The notes below the pieces were generated by a model, which worked only from the letters and a program-made list of their open reading frames with translations, ran no database searches and was not told the origin of the DNA. Shown piece after piece: positions 8,210 through 19,850 of a stretch of 29,877 bases of DNA. Each line of letters starts with the position of its first letter. The first letter of the stretch is position 1. A program made the position numbers and the translations under genes. The stretch is from Chelatococcus sp. (lineage in GTDB: Bacteria > Pseudomonadota > Alphaproteobacteria > Rhizobiales > Beijerinckiaceae), in contig QFQY01000058.1 in assembly GCA_003248805.1 (NCBI GenBank), positions 1-29,877 of the forward strand, read 5' to 3'.

Positions 8210-9103
8210 TTACCGATCGCGACCCCAGATCTCCGGATTCTGCGCGAAGTACTCGATCAGCATCTCGGTCAGCACCCGCACCTTCCGCGTGGGCTGCTGA
8301 CCCGGCGGACGGACCACATAGGCGGCGCCCGGAGGCACCGGATAACGTGTCATGATCGGCACCAGCGCGCCCGACGCCACATGTTGGTATGTGATGCAAT
8401 CGGGGAGCCAAGCGATTCCGAGGCCTGCCAGCGCGGCCGCGGCGAGCGCTGTGGCGCTGTCGGCCTTGAACCTGCCCTGCGGCTGAACCGATACGATCTT
8501 GTCGCCATCCAGGAACTGCCAGGCTTCCGTGCCCTGCATCAGGGCCTGATGGGCCGTGAGCTCGTCTGGAGACTGGGGCGTCCCGTAAGCCTTGATGTAA
8601 TCGGGACTCGCGACGAGTTGTCCTCGGATCGGACCCACGCGTTTCGCGATCAGGTTGGAGTCCTGAAGGTAGCCGCCCCGAACCGCACAATCGAAACCTT
8701 CGGCGATCAGATCGACGAAGCGATCACTGTAGGATGTGTGGACCTGGAGCTGCGGGTGCCGGCGTGCCATCTCCGCGAGCACGGGAGCGAAATGGGTCGG
8801 CCCGAAAGTCAACGGCATGGCAATTCGCAGGCGGCCGCGCAGTCCCCCGGTGGGGAGGATCGCCTCCCTTGCTGTATCGATCTCGGCGCTGGCCCGGGCC
8901 GCGTGTTCCCTGAACATCGCTCCTGCTTCCGTGAGAGCCGCGCCCCGCGTTGTCCGCGCAAGAAGTTGGACGCCCATGTCCGCCTCGACCCGCAGGAGCC
9001 GGCGACTGACGATCGATTTCGCGATGCCGAGCCGGCGCGCGGCGGCCGATACGCCCCCGGCATCGGCCACTGCGACGAATGTCTGTAGATCCTCGATGTC
9101 CAT
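8210..9103 (-). CDS. LysR-family transcriptional regulator
   Basis: A 297-residue LysR regulator of normal length. The winged helix-turn-helix occupies about residues 1-60 (DLQTFVAVADAGGVSAAARR, then KSIVSRRLLRVEADMGVQLL), followed by an effector-binding periplasmic-protein-like domain from about residue 90 (GRLRIAMPLTFG; FDCAVRGG). AGGA lies upstream of the ATG at 9103. It diverges from the haloperoxidase-SDR pair, with 201 bases between the start codons. By the usual LysR arrangement it probably controls that pair and itself. The effector is not predictable. Confidence 0.92.
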   Translation of the reverse strand: MDIEDLQTFVAVADAGGVSAAARRLGIAKSIVSRRLLRVEADMGVQLLARTTRGAALTEAGAMFREHAARASAEIDTAREAILPTGGLRGRLRIAMPLTFGPTHFAPVLAEMARRHPQLQVHTSYSDRFVDLIAEGFDCAVRGGYLQDSNLIAKRVGPIRGQLVASPDYIKAYGTPQSPDELTAHQALMQGTEAWQFLDGDKIVSVQPQGRFKADSATALAAAALAGLGIAWLPDCITYQHVASGALVPIMTRYPVPPGAAYVVRPPGQQPTRKVRVLTEMLIEYFAQNPEIWGRDR

Positions 9104-9135
9104 TCAGCGTTCCTGTTTTTGCGACGCAGCGTGCC

Positions 9136-9152
9136 AAATTATGTCACTATTT
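9136..9152. promoter_or_regulatory. Candidate LysR binding site
   Basis: An AT-rich inverted repeat, AAAT (9136-9139) and ATTT (9149-9152) around a 9-base spacer, sits 33 bases before the LysR start in the divergent spacer. The position suits autoregulation. The arms are short and the spacing is not the textbook T-N11-A, so this is weak. Confidence 0.25.
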
Positions 9153-9304
9153 CGCCGACAGCAGGAACCGTAAATCGCTTGGAGAAGCGCCGCTCCCCGG
9201 TGCAGGCCTCGATGCGGCTCGAACGACGCGTCGTGACAGGTTCCTGTCCGGCGACGAATGCAGATTTCGTGTTCCGCATTTCTGTCATTTGCGGAGATTT
9301 CTCG

Positions 9305-10267
9305 ATGCAACTCACCCGCCGCGATGGTCTGGCCCTGGCCTCTGCGCTCACCGCGGGCCTCGCGTGGTCGTCAAGTGCCGCACATGCGACGGGACCAGCT
9401 ACGCATAATCGTCAAGAAGGGAAAGATTCCATGGGCTTTGTCACAACCGACGACGGTGTCCGGATTTTCTACAAGGACTGGGGCCCCAAGGACGCCCAGC
9501 CGATCGTTTTCCATCATGGCTGGCCGCTGAGTTCCGATGACTGGGACGCGCAGATGCTGTTCTTCCTGTCGAAGGGCTATCGCGTCGTCGCGCATGATCG
9601 GCGCGGCCACGGGCGCTCGGAGCAGGTCGCCGAAGGGCACGATATCGATCACTACGCAGCAGACGCGTTTGCCGTCGCCAAGGCGCTGGACCTGAAGAAC
9701 GCGGTTCACATCGGTCATTCCACCGGCGGTGGCGAAGTGACGCGGTATGTGGCGCGATATGGTGGACCGGCGGGTCGGGTCGCCAAGGCCGTTCTCGTCG
9801 CGGCGATTCCGCCGCTGATGCTCGAGACCGGCGACAATCCCGAAGGTACGCCGATCAGCGTCTTCGACGGCTTTCGGTCGGCATTGGCGAGTAACCGCGC
9901 GCAGTTCTTTCGCGATGTCCCGTCGGGTCCGTTCTACGGCTTCAACCGCGCGGGCGCGACCGTTCATGAAGGCGTGATCCAGAACTGGTGGCGGCAGGGC
10001 ATGATGGGCAGCACCAAGGCCCATTACGACGGAATCAAGGCCTTCTCCGAGACCGACCAGACCGAAGATCTGAAGACCATCGGCGTGCCGACCCTCGTGC
10101 TTCATGGCGAGGACGACCAGATCGTGCCGATCGCCGCCGCGGCTTTGAAGGCGGTCAAGCTGCTGCCGAAAGGCTCGTTGAAGACCTATCCCGGCCTCTC
10201 GCACGGGATGCTGACGGTGAATGCCGATGCGCTGAACGCCGACCTTCTAACGTTCGTCACGACCTGA
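9305..10267 (+). CDS. Non-heme haloperoxidase/arylesterase-type alpha/beta hydrolase with Tat-like signal
   Basis: A 320-residue alpha/beta hydrolase. From residue 43 (MGFVTTDDGVRIFYKDWGPK) it matches cofactor-free chloroperoxidases/esterases: oxyanion segment HHGWPLSSDDWD, nucleophile elbow GHSTGG (S139), the acid in VLHGEDDQIVP and the His in GLSHGML. The extra N-terminus reads TRRDGLALASALTAGLAW then AHA, a twin-arginine-like signal (TRRDGL), so export is likely. The start at 9305 has GGAGA 7 bases upstream. An internal start at 9431 also has AAGGGAAAG upstream and would give the usual cytosolic form, so two products are conceivable. It is followed 37 bases later by an SDR gene and divergent to LysR. 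Substrate unknown. Confidence 0.87.
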   Translation: MQLTRRDGLALASALTAGLAWSSSAAHATGPATHNRQEGKDSMGFVTTDDGVRIFYKDWGPKDAQPIVFHHGWPLSSDDWDAQMLFFLSKGYRVVAHDRRGHGRSEQVAEGHDIDHYAADAFAVAKALDLKNAVHIGHSTGGGEVTRYVARYGGPAGRVAKAVLVAAIPPLMLETGDNPEGTPISVFDGFRSALASNRAQFFRDVPSGPFYGFNRAGATVHEGVIQNWWRQGMMGSTKAHYDGIKAFSETDQTEDLKTIGVPTLVLHGEDDQIVPIAAAALKAVKLLPKGSLKTYPGLSHGMLTVNADALNADLLTFVTT

Positions 10268-10304
10268 AGTGGCTGCGGGCGCGGCTCGACAAGAGGATGA
10301 CCAA

Positions 10305-11039
10305 ATGAGCAGACTTGACGGCAAGACAGCGGTGATAACGGGCGGCGCGACCGGCATCGGCTTCGCATCGGCCAAGCGCTTCATCGAGGAGGGCGCCTTC
10401 GTGTTCCTCTTCGGCCGCACCCAGGCAGCACTTGATGAAGCGGTGGCGAAACTAGGGCCAAATGCGCGTGCCGTCGCCGGATCGATCAACGAGACCGCTG
10501 ATATCGATCGACTTTTCGAAACCATCAAAGACGAGCGCGGTCGCGTCGACATCCTGCTCGCAAACGCCGCCATCTCGGAGCCGACGCCGCTTGGGCAGAT
10601 CGCCATCGACCAGTTCGATCGCCTCTTCGGCGCAAACGTGAAAGGGCTGCTGCTCACCGTCCAGGGCGCCTTGCCGCTTATGTGCGAAGGCGGTTCCATT
10701 ATCCTGACCGGGTCGAGCGCGTCGGTGAAGGCGTTCCCGAATTTCAGCCTGTATGCCGCGACAAAGGCTGCGGTCCGCAGCTTCGCGCGCAGTTGGACAC
10801 TGGAACTCGCCGACAGGGGGATCCGCGTGAACGTGCTGTCGCCCGGCGGCACAGAAACCGAAAAGGCGCTAGAGCTCATGGGCGACGACGGTGTCGCGGC
10901 GCTGGCGAATGCGACGCCTGTCGGGCGCCTTGCTGATCCGGATGAGATCGGGGCGGTCGCAGCATTCCTCGCTTCGAGCGACAGCAGCTTCATGGCCGGG
11001 AGTGAGCTCTTCGCCGACGGTGGCATCGCCCAGGTATGA
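10305..11039 (+). CDS. Short-chain dehydrogenase/reductase (SDR)
   Basis: A 244-residue classical SDR that should oxidise or reduce a hydroxyl/carbonyl with NAD(P)(H). It has the cofactor motif TGGATGIG (residues 12-19), NAA at 87-89, the catalytic Ser near 137-138 in LTGSSAS, and YAATK with Y150 and K154. The C-terminal FLASSDSSFMAGSELFADGG is typical. R38 at the end of the second strand (FLFGRT) suggests NADP(H). The start at 10305 has GAGGA 7 bases upstream. It lies 37 bases after the haloperoxidase gene, likely in one operon under the divergent LysR. Substrate is not predictable. Confidence 0.9.
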   Translation: MSRLDGKTAVITGGATGIGFASAKRFIEEGAFVFLFGRTQAALDEAVAKLGPNARAVAGSINETADIDRLFETIKDERGRVDILLANAAISEPTPLGQIAIDQFDRLFGANVKGLLLTVQGALPLMCEGGSIILTGSSASVKAFPNFSLYAATKAAVRSFARSWTLELADRGIRVNVLSPGGTETEKALELMGDDGVAALANATPVGRLADPDEIGAVAAFLASSDSSFMAGSELFADGGIAQV

Positions 11040-11139
11040 CGTCGCTGGCTGCTCGGCACTTCGACACCTCATGCGGCCGCCTTGCCGGGGGGGGCGCCTG
11101 ACCATCTCTTCGGGAGAACGATGGCTCAGCGGGAGAACC

Positions 11140-11258
11140 ATGAAAGCAGCCATCTATGACCACCCCGGCCCGCCTGATGTCCTCCGCTATGCGGCTGTCC
11201 CCGATTCGGTCTGCCCGAGCGATGGTGTCGTGATCCGTGTCGAGGCGGCCGCTATCGA
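11140..11258 (+). pseudogene. 5' fragment of a quinone oxidoreductase (MDR/zinc-independent ADH-like) gene
   Basis: About 40 codons beginning MKAAIYDHPGPPDVLRY and VVIRVEAAAI match the N-terminus of NADPH:quinone oxidoreductase-like medium-chain dehydrogenases, which continue for about 330 residues. Here the similarity stops at about 11258 and the frame runs on into sequence that reads as a thioesterase on the other strand. The start has GGGAGAACC before the ATG. It sits 100 bases after the SDR, so it may have been the third gene of that operon. It is almost certainly non-functional. Confidence 0.7.
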
Positions 11259-11481
11259 TATGATAGTCGATCTTGATGGAGGCCAGCACAAAGAATGGAT
11301 TGCCGGCGCCATGAGTCTGTGCCGCCTCACGCAAGAGGCCAATCCGCCCGTTTTGCGAGATGCTTGCCACGAAATCGTTATTTACATGACCATTCTGATC
11401 CGTGTCCGAAAATCTTATGATTTCTTGCGACCAGAATACTCTGTCATCTTTATCGATATTGCTCAAAATAATCAGTTCCAT
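11259..11481 (-). pseudogene. 5' fragment of a hotdog-fold acyl-CoA thioesterase gene
   Basis: On the minus strand, about 74 codons from the ATG at 11481 (or 11514) read as the N-terminal half of a 4-hydroxybenzoyl-CoA-thioesterase-like protein: IIRFSDTDQNGHVNND carries the family's D-T-D-x-N-G-H-V-N-N signature, then PFFVLASIKIDY. The match ends at about 11259, exactly where the quinone oxidoreductase fragment on the other strand ends; the open frame beyond is antisense to that fragment. Base composition from about 11360 to 11580 is clearly richer in A+T than the neighbouring genes, suggesting separate origin. Likely a dead remnant. Confidence 0.65.
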
Positions 11482-11554
11482 CACATAACGCGCCTCTGCC
11501 AGGTGGTAAGTCAAATGACAGAATTATTGACCCGGAATCACATCGGATTTCCCT

Positions 11555-13201
<1,647 letters not shown>

Positions 13202-13228
13202 GTCATGTCCTCCCTCGGATTTTTTTGA

Positions 13229-14989
13229 TCAGAACAGGTCGGCTTCGAGCTCCATCAGGGAGGCCGGTCCATTGGCGAGAGCCGCCTCCAGGCCGATGCT
13301 CTGCGGCAGCACGCGTTCGGCGAAGAACCGCGCCGCCGCGAGCTTGCGGCGATGCAGCGGAGTTTCTCCGACAGCCGCCTTGGCCGCCATCCGGGCCCAC
13401 ATCCAGCCGCAGGAGACGAGCGCGAAGAGGCGCAGATAGTCGGTTGCGGCAGCCCCGGCCGCCGTGGGCTCGTCTCGCGCGGCGAGCAGGCTCTGCGTCG
13501 TGCGTTCGAGCCGGACTAGCGCCTGCTCGCTCGCTTCGGCGACGGCGCGGGCCGCCGGCGTCTGCGCCGCAGCCTGCAGATCCTGCCGGATGATCGAGAA
13601 GAAGCGCGAGGCCACTGCCCCGTCCGCCATCGGCAGCTTGCGGCCGACGAGGTCCATGGCCTGCACGCCATTGGTGCCTTCGTAGATCTGCGCGATGCGG
13701 GCATCGCGGACGAACTGCTCCATGCCCCACTCGCGAATGTAGCCATGGCCGCCGAAGACCTGCTGCGAGGTGACGGCCGTCTCGAAGCCGAAATCCGTGA
13801 AGGCCGCCTTGACCACTGGCGTTAGCAGGGCGACGAGCTCGTCTGCCTCGCGGCGCGTGGCTGCGTCGGGGTGCCTGGCGGAGACGTCCATCTGCATCGC
13901 GGTCCAGATCGCCAGCGCCCGGCAGGCGTCGGAGATGCTGCGCCCCGCCAGCAGCATCTTGCGGACATCGGGGTGCTCGATGATCGCGACGGGCCCGCGG
14001 CTGCCATCGGCCGAACGGCCTTGCAGGCGCTCGCGCGCATAGCCCGTGGCCTTCTGGGTGGCCGCCTCGGCGATGCCGAGCCCCTGGATGCCGACGAACA
14101 GGCGCTCGGCGTTCATCATCGTGAACATGGCATTGAGGCCGCGGCCGGGCTCGCCGACCAGCCAGCCGATGGCGCCGTCATAGTTCATCACGCAGGTCGG
14201 CTGGGCGTGGATGCCCATCTTGTGTTCGAGCGCGCCGACGGACATGCCGTTGCGCGCGCCGAGCGAGCCGTCTTCCCGGAGGAGGAATTTCGGCGCCAGG
14301 AACAGGCTGATGCCCTTGACCCCTTTCGGAGCGTCGGGGAGCCGGGCCAGGATCAGGTGGACGATATTGCCGCCGAAGTCCTGATCGCCCGACGAGATGA
14401 AGATCTTCGTGCCCTTGATCCGGTAGGAGCCGTCGCCGACGGGCTCTGCCTTCGTGGTCAGGAGGCCGAGATCGGTGCCGGCCGAGGCCTCGGTGAGCGC
14501 CATCGCGCCCGTCCACTCTCCCGAGATCATCTTCGGCAGGTAGGTTGCCTTCAGTTCCGGGCTGGCATGGTGCGCGATCGCCTCCGCCGCGCCGCGGGTG
14601 AGCCCCGGAAAGAGACCGAAGGACAGGTTCGCGGAGGACAGCATCTCGTCGAGCAGAATCTGCACGGCGCGCGGCAGGCCCTGGCCGCCATATTCCGGGT
14701 CTCCCGAAAGGCCGGCCCAGCCGGCCTCCACGAAGGCCTTGTAGGCCTCGGCGATGCCCTTCGGCGTGGAGACGAGCCCGTTTTCGAGGCGGCAGCCCTC
14801 CTCGTCGCCCGGGCGGTTCAGCGGTTCGAGCACGCCGGCGCAGAATTTTCCGCCTTCGTCGAGGACCGAGACCGCAAGCTCGGCATTGACGTCCTCATAG
14901 CCGGGGAGGGCCTGCATCAAGTCGTCGAAGTCGAAGACCTCTCCGAGCAGGAAGGCGATATCGGCGACGGGCGGTGTGTAGGAGGCCAT
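13229..14989 (-). CDS. Acyl-CoA dehydrogenase, long form (FadE/DmdC-like)
   Basis: A 586-residue FAD-dependent acyl-CoA dehydrogenase that introduces the 2,3-double bond in beta-oxidation. Features: an N-terminal extension of about 75 residues, GWAGLSGDPEYGGQGLP, the flavin-contacting MALTEASAGTDLG, and the catalytic Glu at E437 in AQIYEGTNGVQAMDL, followed by a C-terminal helical extension of about 130 residues. This architecture is that of the roughly 590-residue group including DmdC (methylthiopropionyl-CoA dehydrogenase) and long-chain dehydrogenases. AGGA precedes the ATG. It lies 19 bases after the HAD-ECH gene. Electrons would go to ETF, which is not encoded here. Confidence 0.9.
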   Translation of the reverse strand: MASYTPPVADIAFLLGEVFDFDDLMQALPGYEDVNAELAVSVLDEGGKFCAGVLEPLNRPGDEEGCRLENGLVSTPKGIAEAYKAFVEAGWAGLSGDPEYGGQGLPRAVQILLDEMLSSANLSFGLFPGLTRGAAEAIAHHASPELKATYLPKMISGEWTGAMALTEASAGTDLGLLTTKAEPVGDGSYRIKGTKIFISSGDQDFGGNIVHLILARLPDAPKGVKGISLFLAPKFLLREDGSLGARNGMSVGALEHKMGIHAQPTCVMNYDGAIGWLVGEPGRGLNAMFTMMNAERLFVGIQGLGIAEAATQKATGYARERLQGRSADGSRGPVAIIEHPDVRKMLLAGRSISDACRALAIWTAMQMDVSARHPDAATRREADELVALLTPVVKAAFTDFGFETAVTSQQVFGGHGYIREWGMEQFVRDARIAQIYEGTNGVQAMDLVGRKLPMADGAVASRFFSIIRQDLQAAAQTPAARAVAEASEQALVRLERTTQSLLAARDEPTAAGAAATDYLRLFALVSCGWMWARMAAKAAVGETPLHRRKLAAARFFAERVLPQSIGLEAALANGPASLMELEADLF

Positions 14990-15008
14990 TGTTCCTGTCT
15001 CTCCCGTG

Positions 15009-17305
15009 TCAGTTGCGAAGCGGCTTGCCGGTCGCGAGCATGTATTTCAGGCGGGCTATCGTTTCCGGCGTTCCGAGAAGGTCGATGAACGCGCTCTTCT
15101 CCAGAGCGGTGACATCGTCCTCGCCGAGGGGCTTCAGCGGGTCGGCCGTGGCGCCACCGGTCAGAACCTCGATCAGGGCACGACCCACCACCCGATCATG
15201 CGCGGTGGCGCGGCCGGCGATGGCCTCGCCATCCAGGATGTTGCAGATGGCGGAGGCTCCGGAGGGGCCGGCCAGGGCGAGCTGCGGCTTGTCCGGCGGG
15301 GCGTAGCCGGGCACGAGTTCCAGGGCCTTGCGCTTGGCATCGGCGAGCAGGCGGTCACGGTTCATGGTGATGCCGTCGGTCGCCCGCAGGAAGCCGAGGC
15401 TGAGGGCATCGAAGGCACTGCCGGAGACTCTCGCGGGGGCGATCAGGTTGAAGGCGGCGATCGCGGGCGCCACCGGGCCATGGGGCGCGGCCGGCATGGC
15501 GTATTGCCTGATCAGCATTTCCTTGCAGCCGCCCCAGCCGGGAATGACGCCGATGCGCGTCTCGACCAGGCCGATCGACAGTTCGGCATGCGCCTGCACC
15601 GCGTCGCAATGGAGGAGGATCTCGCAGCCACCGCCGAACGCCAGCCCTGCCGGCGCGCCGACGACCGGAAACGGCGCGTATTTGATCGCCTTGAAGGCGG
15701 CGTGCCCCCGGTCGATGAAGGCACCCAGCGCCTCCGGGCCGCCCTTTTCGACGGTGTCCAGGAATACGCGCAGATCGGCTCCCGCGCTGAAGAGCGCGGC
15801 ATCGCCTCCGATCACGAGCGCCTTGAAGCGCGCTTTCACCGCCTCGAGCGCAGCATGGATCGCACCGAGCAGTGCGTCTGAGAAGGTGTTCATCTTGGTG
15901 CGGAATTCGAGGCAGGCCACGCCGTCGCCGAGATCCCACAACGCTGCGCAGCCGTAATCCGCGACCGGAGCCCCGGCGAGCGAGAGGTCGGCGATGGTGA
16001 TCGCGCCTTCGGTCCGGTGGACAGGCCGCGCCGAGCCGTTGGGCAACAGGCACATGCGCCGGCCATCCGCGACCGAATAGAAGCCGCCCTTTTCAGCCGC
16101 GAGCGAGAGATAGGCAGGCACTGTCAGGCCGTGTGCGGAAAGGCGCGACGCCAGCCAGCCGGCACCGAGCCGGTCGATCAGCTCGAAGGGCCCCTCGCTC
16201 CAGCCGTATCCGGCGCGCATGGCGTCGTCGACGGCATCCGGCCCGTCGGCGATCTCCGGGACCAGCGACGCGGCATAGGCCAGCGTCTTCTCCATGACGA
16301 CCGCCGCATATCGTCCGCCGAGGCCGGAATGCTCCATCAGCGCGCGGGCGTCTCCCTTCGCCGCGTCCAGGCTTTCCGACGCCACGGGCTTGATCGGCCG
16401 ATAGTCGCCGGTCGCGAGATCGGTGACATCGCGGCTCTTGCGATCGGCGGAGAGGCGCACGAAGCCGGCGCCGCTTTTGCGGCCGATGCGGTTCTCCGCG
16501 ATCATCCGGGCGATCAGCGGCGGCTCGGCATCGTAGCCATGGATCGCGTCGCTCGGCGGCAGTGCGCCTTGCAGACTGCGCATGACGAGCGGGATGAGGT
16601 CGATGCCGACCAGATCGAGAAGGCCGAAGATGCCGGTCGAGGGAATGCCGAAAGGCTTGCCGATGACGGCGTCGGCCTCCTCCACGTCGAGGCCGAGGCG
16701 GATTGCCTCGTTCTGGGCGGCCGCGATCCAGTAATTGCCGATGCGATTGCCGATGAAGCCGGGCGTATCCCGGCAGGAGACGACCCGCTTGCCGAGCGCG
16801 CGGTCACCGAAATCGCGGATCGCGGCGCCGGCTTCCGGCCGCGTCTTCGGTCCTTCGACCACTTCGAGCAGGCGCATGCGGCGCGGCGGATTGAAGAAAT
16901 GGGTGATCAGGAAATCGGCGGCGAAGCTGTCCGGCAGGCCGGCGGTTAGCGCGGCGAGGGGAATGGTCGAGGTATTCGACGAGACGATGGAGCCCGGCTT
17001 TCGCAGGGGCTCCAGCGCCTTGTAGAGCGCCTGCTTGACGTCCAGCCGCTCGGCGATCGCCTCCACGATCCAGTCGGCGTCGGCAGCGAGGCCGAGATCG
17101 TCGGCGGTCGAGCCCGTGACGATGCGAGACGTGAAGGCAGGGTCCATGAAACCGCCCGCCTTGATCTGGCGCGCGACGCCGGCATCGGCGAACGCCTTCT
17201 CCCTGTCGAGCAGCACGACGCTGACGCCGGCATTGGCCAGATGAGCGGCAATGCCCGAGCCCATCACGCCCGCGCCGATGACGACGGCCTTGGTGATCGC
17301 CGTCA

Positions 17306-17306
<1 letters not shown>
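15009..17306 (-). CDS. Bifunctional 3-hydroxyacyl-CoA dehydrogenase/enoyl-CoA hydratase, FadN order
   Basis: A 765-residue fusion catalysing the hydration and NAD-dependent dehydrogenation steps of beta-oxidation. The N-terminal dehydrogenase has GAGVMGSG (residues 11-18), NTSTIPL and HFFNPPRRM with the catalytic His near 136, then two C-terminal dehydrogenase repeats. The hydratase domain is last (about 460-660) with FSAGADLRVF, GLAFGGGCE and VETRIGVIPGWGG. This dehydrogenase-then-hydratase order is that of Bacillus FadN, opposite to E. coli FadB. The start at 17306 is fixed by TGATG overlap with the thiolase stop; the frame is open further upstream but that part is antisense-like filler over the thiolase. 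Confidence 0.92.
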
Positions 17307-18427
<1,121 letters not shown>

Positions 18428-18900
18428 GGGGCGCTCCTTCAGGTATCCGTCACATTCTCGGGGAAGGTCGTGTCGCCGGCGCCCTCTGGCAGTGCCCGAA
18501 TCGTGTCGAGGATGGTGTTCCGGGCCGATGAACCGGCCGTACGGTCGGCGGAGGGACCGCTCGTGAACGACGTCTCAGGTTCGATGTACCTGGCTGCACC
18601 GGACCTGATGATAGCTGCGAACGATTCACAGATTTGGACCGCAGACCGCATGCCAGAAACGCTTTCCACATTGAGCCGCCTGTGTATCAAACGATTGCTA
18701 CAAAGCTCAAGCGTGCCTTCTTTGATGAGCCGAAAGTATGATCGGGAAGGTCGGTCAGGCGACGGGTTCGCGTGAACCGACCGGACGGCGATGCTCGTGC
18801 TGAAAGGAGGCGCGGCTTTACAAGCTCGCCCCGCGATGCTTGCACTCACGGCGATGCGGGCCAACCGGGGAATCCGGAGGCCCGGACCAGGGGCGATGGA
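18428..18900. promoter_or_regulatory. Divergent control region between thiolase operon and TetR gene
   Basis: This 473-base region must hold both divergent promoters. Two candidate operators are visible. GGTCGGT (18749-18755) and ACCGACC (18776-18782) are perfect 7-bp arms 20 bases apart, with a nested GGTTC/GAACC. CAAACGATTG (18688-18697) loosely resembles the CAAAC/GTTTG-type sites of fatty-acid TetR regulators such as PsrA. On the minus strand TTGAGC (complement of 18706-18711) followed after 17 bases by ATACAC is a marginal promoter for the operon. AAAGGAGG at 18803-18810 is a strong ribosome-binding-like sequence without a clear gene. Confidence 0.35.
18439..18651 (-). CDS. Possible small protein leading the beta-oxidation operon
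   Basis: An open frame of 70 codons (MRSAVQICESFAAIIRSG to FPENVTDT) ends 11 bases before the thiolase start; its TGA directly precedes the thiolase ribosome binding site, the spacing expected between translated operon genes. Codons in the second half prefer G/C in the third position as in the neighbours. Against it: the ribosome binding site (GGAAAG) is weak and I recognise no family. It could be a translated leader, the remnant of a longer gene, or chance. Confidence 0.25.
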   Translation of the reverse strand: MRSAVQICESFAAIIRSGAARYIEPETSFTSGPSADRTAGSSARNTILDTIRALPEGAGDTTFPENVTDT

Positions 18901-19527
18901 ATGGTGGCCAAGGAGAAGTCGTCGCGAGGGCGAACCGTGCTGACGGGCGCGCTTGCCAGCGATCTGTTCAAGGACGAGATCAACGAGCGCCATCGGGAGA
19001 TCCTGGAGGCTGCCGCCGTGCTCTTCGCCGAGCGCGGCTATGCGGCTACCTCGGTGCGGGACATCGGCGAGCGTGTCGGGTTGCTCGGGGGCTCGCTCTA
19101 TCACTACATCAAGTCGAAGGAGGCGCTGTTCGTGAAGATCCACGACATCGCGCTTCAGGTGGCCGAGGATCGGATACGCTCGGCGGTCGCCAAGGCCGAA
19201 GATCCCTGGGACCGGCTCTCCGCTGCCGCCACGACCATGCTCGAGATCCAGCTCGACCCGCATTCGATCACCATGCCTCTGATGAGTGATTTCCAGTCCG
19301 TTCCGCCAGCCGTCCGCGAGCGCCTCGTGGCGAAGCGCGATGCCTTCGAACAGATTTTCGTCCAGATGGTCGACGATCTGCCCCTTGCGGCGAGCCTGGA
19401 CCGCAAGATCTATCGTCTGCTCTTGCTGACGCTGCTGAACAATGTCAGCAACTGGTATCGGGCAGGTCGCAAAACACCCGCGGAAATCGCAAGGCAAATC
19501 GTTTCGATTTTCCGGCATGAGGACTGA
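18901..19527 (+). CDS. TetR-family regulator, likely of fatty-acid degradation
   Basis: A 208-residue TetR/AcrR regulator. The DNA-binding domain spans about residues 25-75: ILEAAAVLFAERGYAATSVR, then the recognition helix region VGLLGGSLYHYIKSKEALF. The rest is the ligand-binding helical domain, here ending RLLLLTLLNNVSNWYRAG. The start at 18901 is chosen from the usual distance to the domain; upstream codons in the same frame are open to 18772 but lack family-like sequence. It diverges from the beta-oxidation operon, and acyl-CoA-responsive TetR repressors (FadR of Bacillus, PsrA) typically sit this way. Ligand acyl-CoA is an inference. Confidence 0.9.
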   Translation: MVAKEKSSRGRTVLTGALASDLFKDEINERHREILEAAAVLFAERGYAATSVRDIGERVGLLGGSLYHYIKSKEALFVKIHDIALQVAEDRIRSAVAKAEDPWDRLSAAATTMLEIQLDPHSITMPLMSDFQSVPPAVRERLVAKRDAFEQIFVQMVDDLPLAASLDRKIYRLLLLTLLNNVSNWYRAGRKTPAEIARQIVSIFRHED

Positions 19528-19563
19528 AAGAAGACCGTCTTTGACTCTAAATCAAATGCAAAT

Positions 19564-19587
19564 TGATAATATTTGAAATTATTATCA
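19564..19587. terminator. AT-rich palindrome after the TetR gene (terminator or operator)
   Basis: TGATAATA (19564-19571) and TATTATCA (19580-19587) are perfect 8-bp arms; with TT/AA inside, 20 of 24 bases are symmetric. It starts 37 bases after the TetR stop, and TTTTT follows within two bases of the right arm, so it may act as a weak intrinsic terminator. The low GC and symmetry also suit a protein binding site. Confidence 0.4.
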
Positions 19588-19850
19588 GTTTTTGCCGAGA
19601 CTATCCCGATTTCATCGACTTTTGGCGGCCAAAGGCTGCTGACCATAAGGCCTTCAATCTTTCGCAATCTGCTTCCGACGCGAGCTGGAAGAGTCATGGA
19701 CATATTGCCGATGGCTGATGGTTGGGCCGAACGCTGATATTTCCGGCCCGCGCTCGCTCGAATTGCATTAAACCTAAGGATTAAGGTCGGGCCATTCCGA
19801 GGGTGGCGGCTGCCGGTTTACAGGGGCGTTCGGATCTTCTGGAGGCCCTC

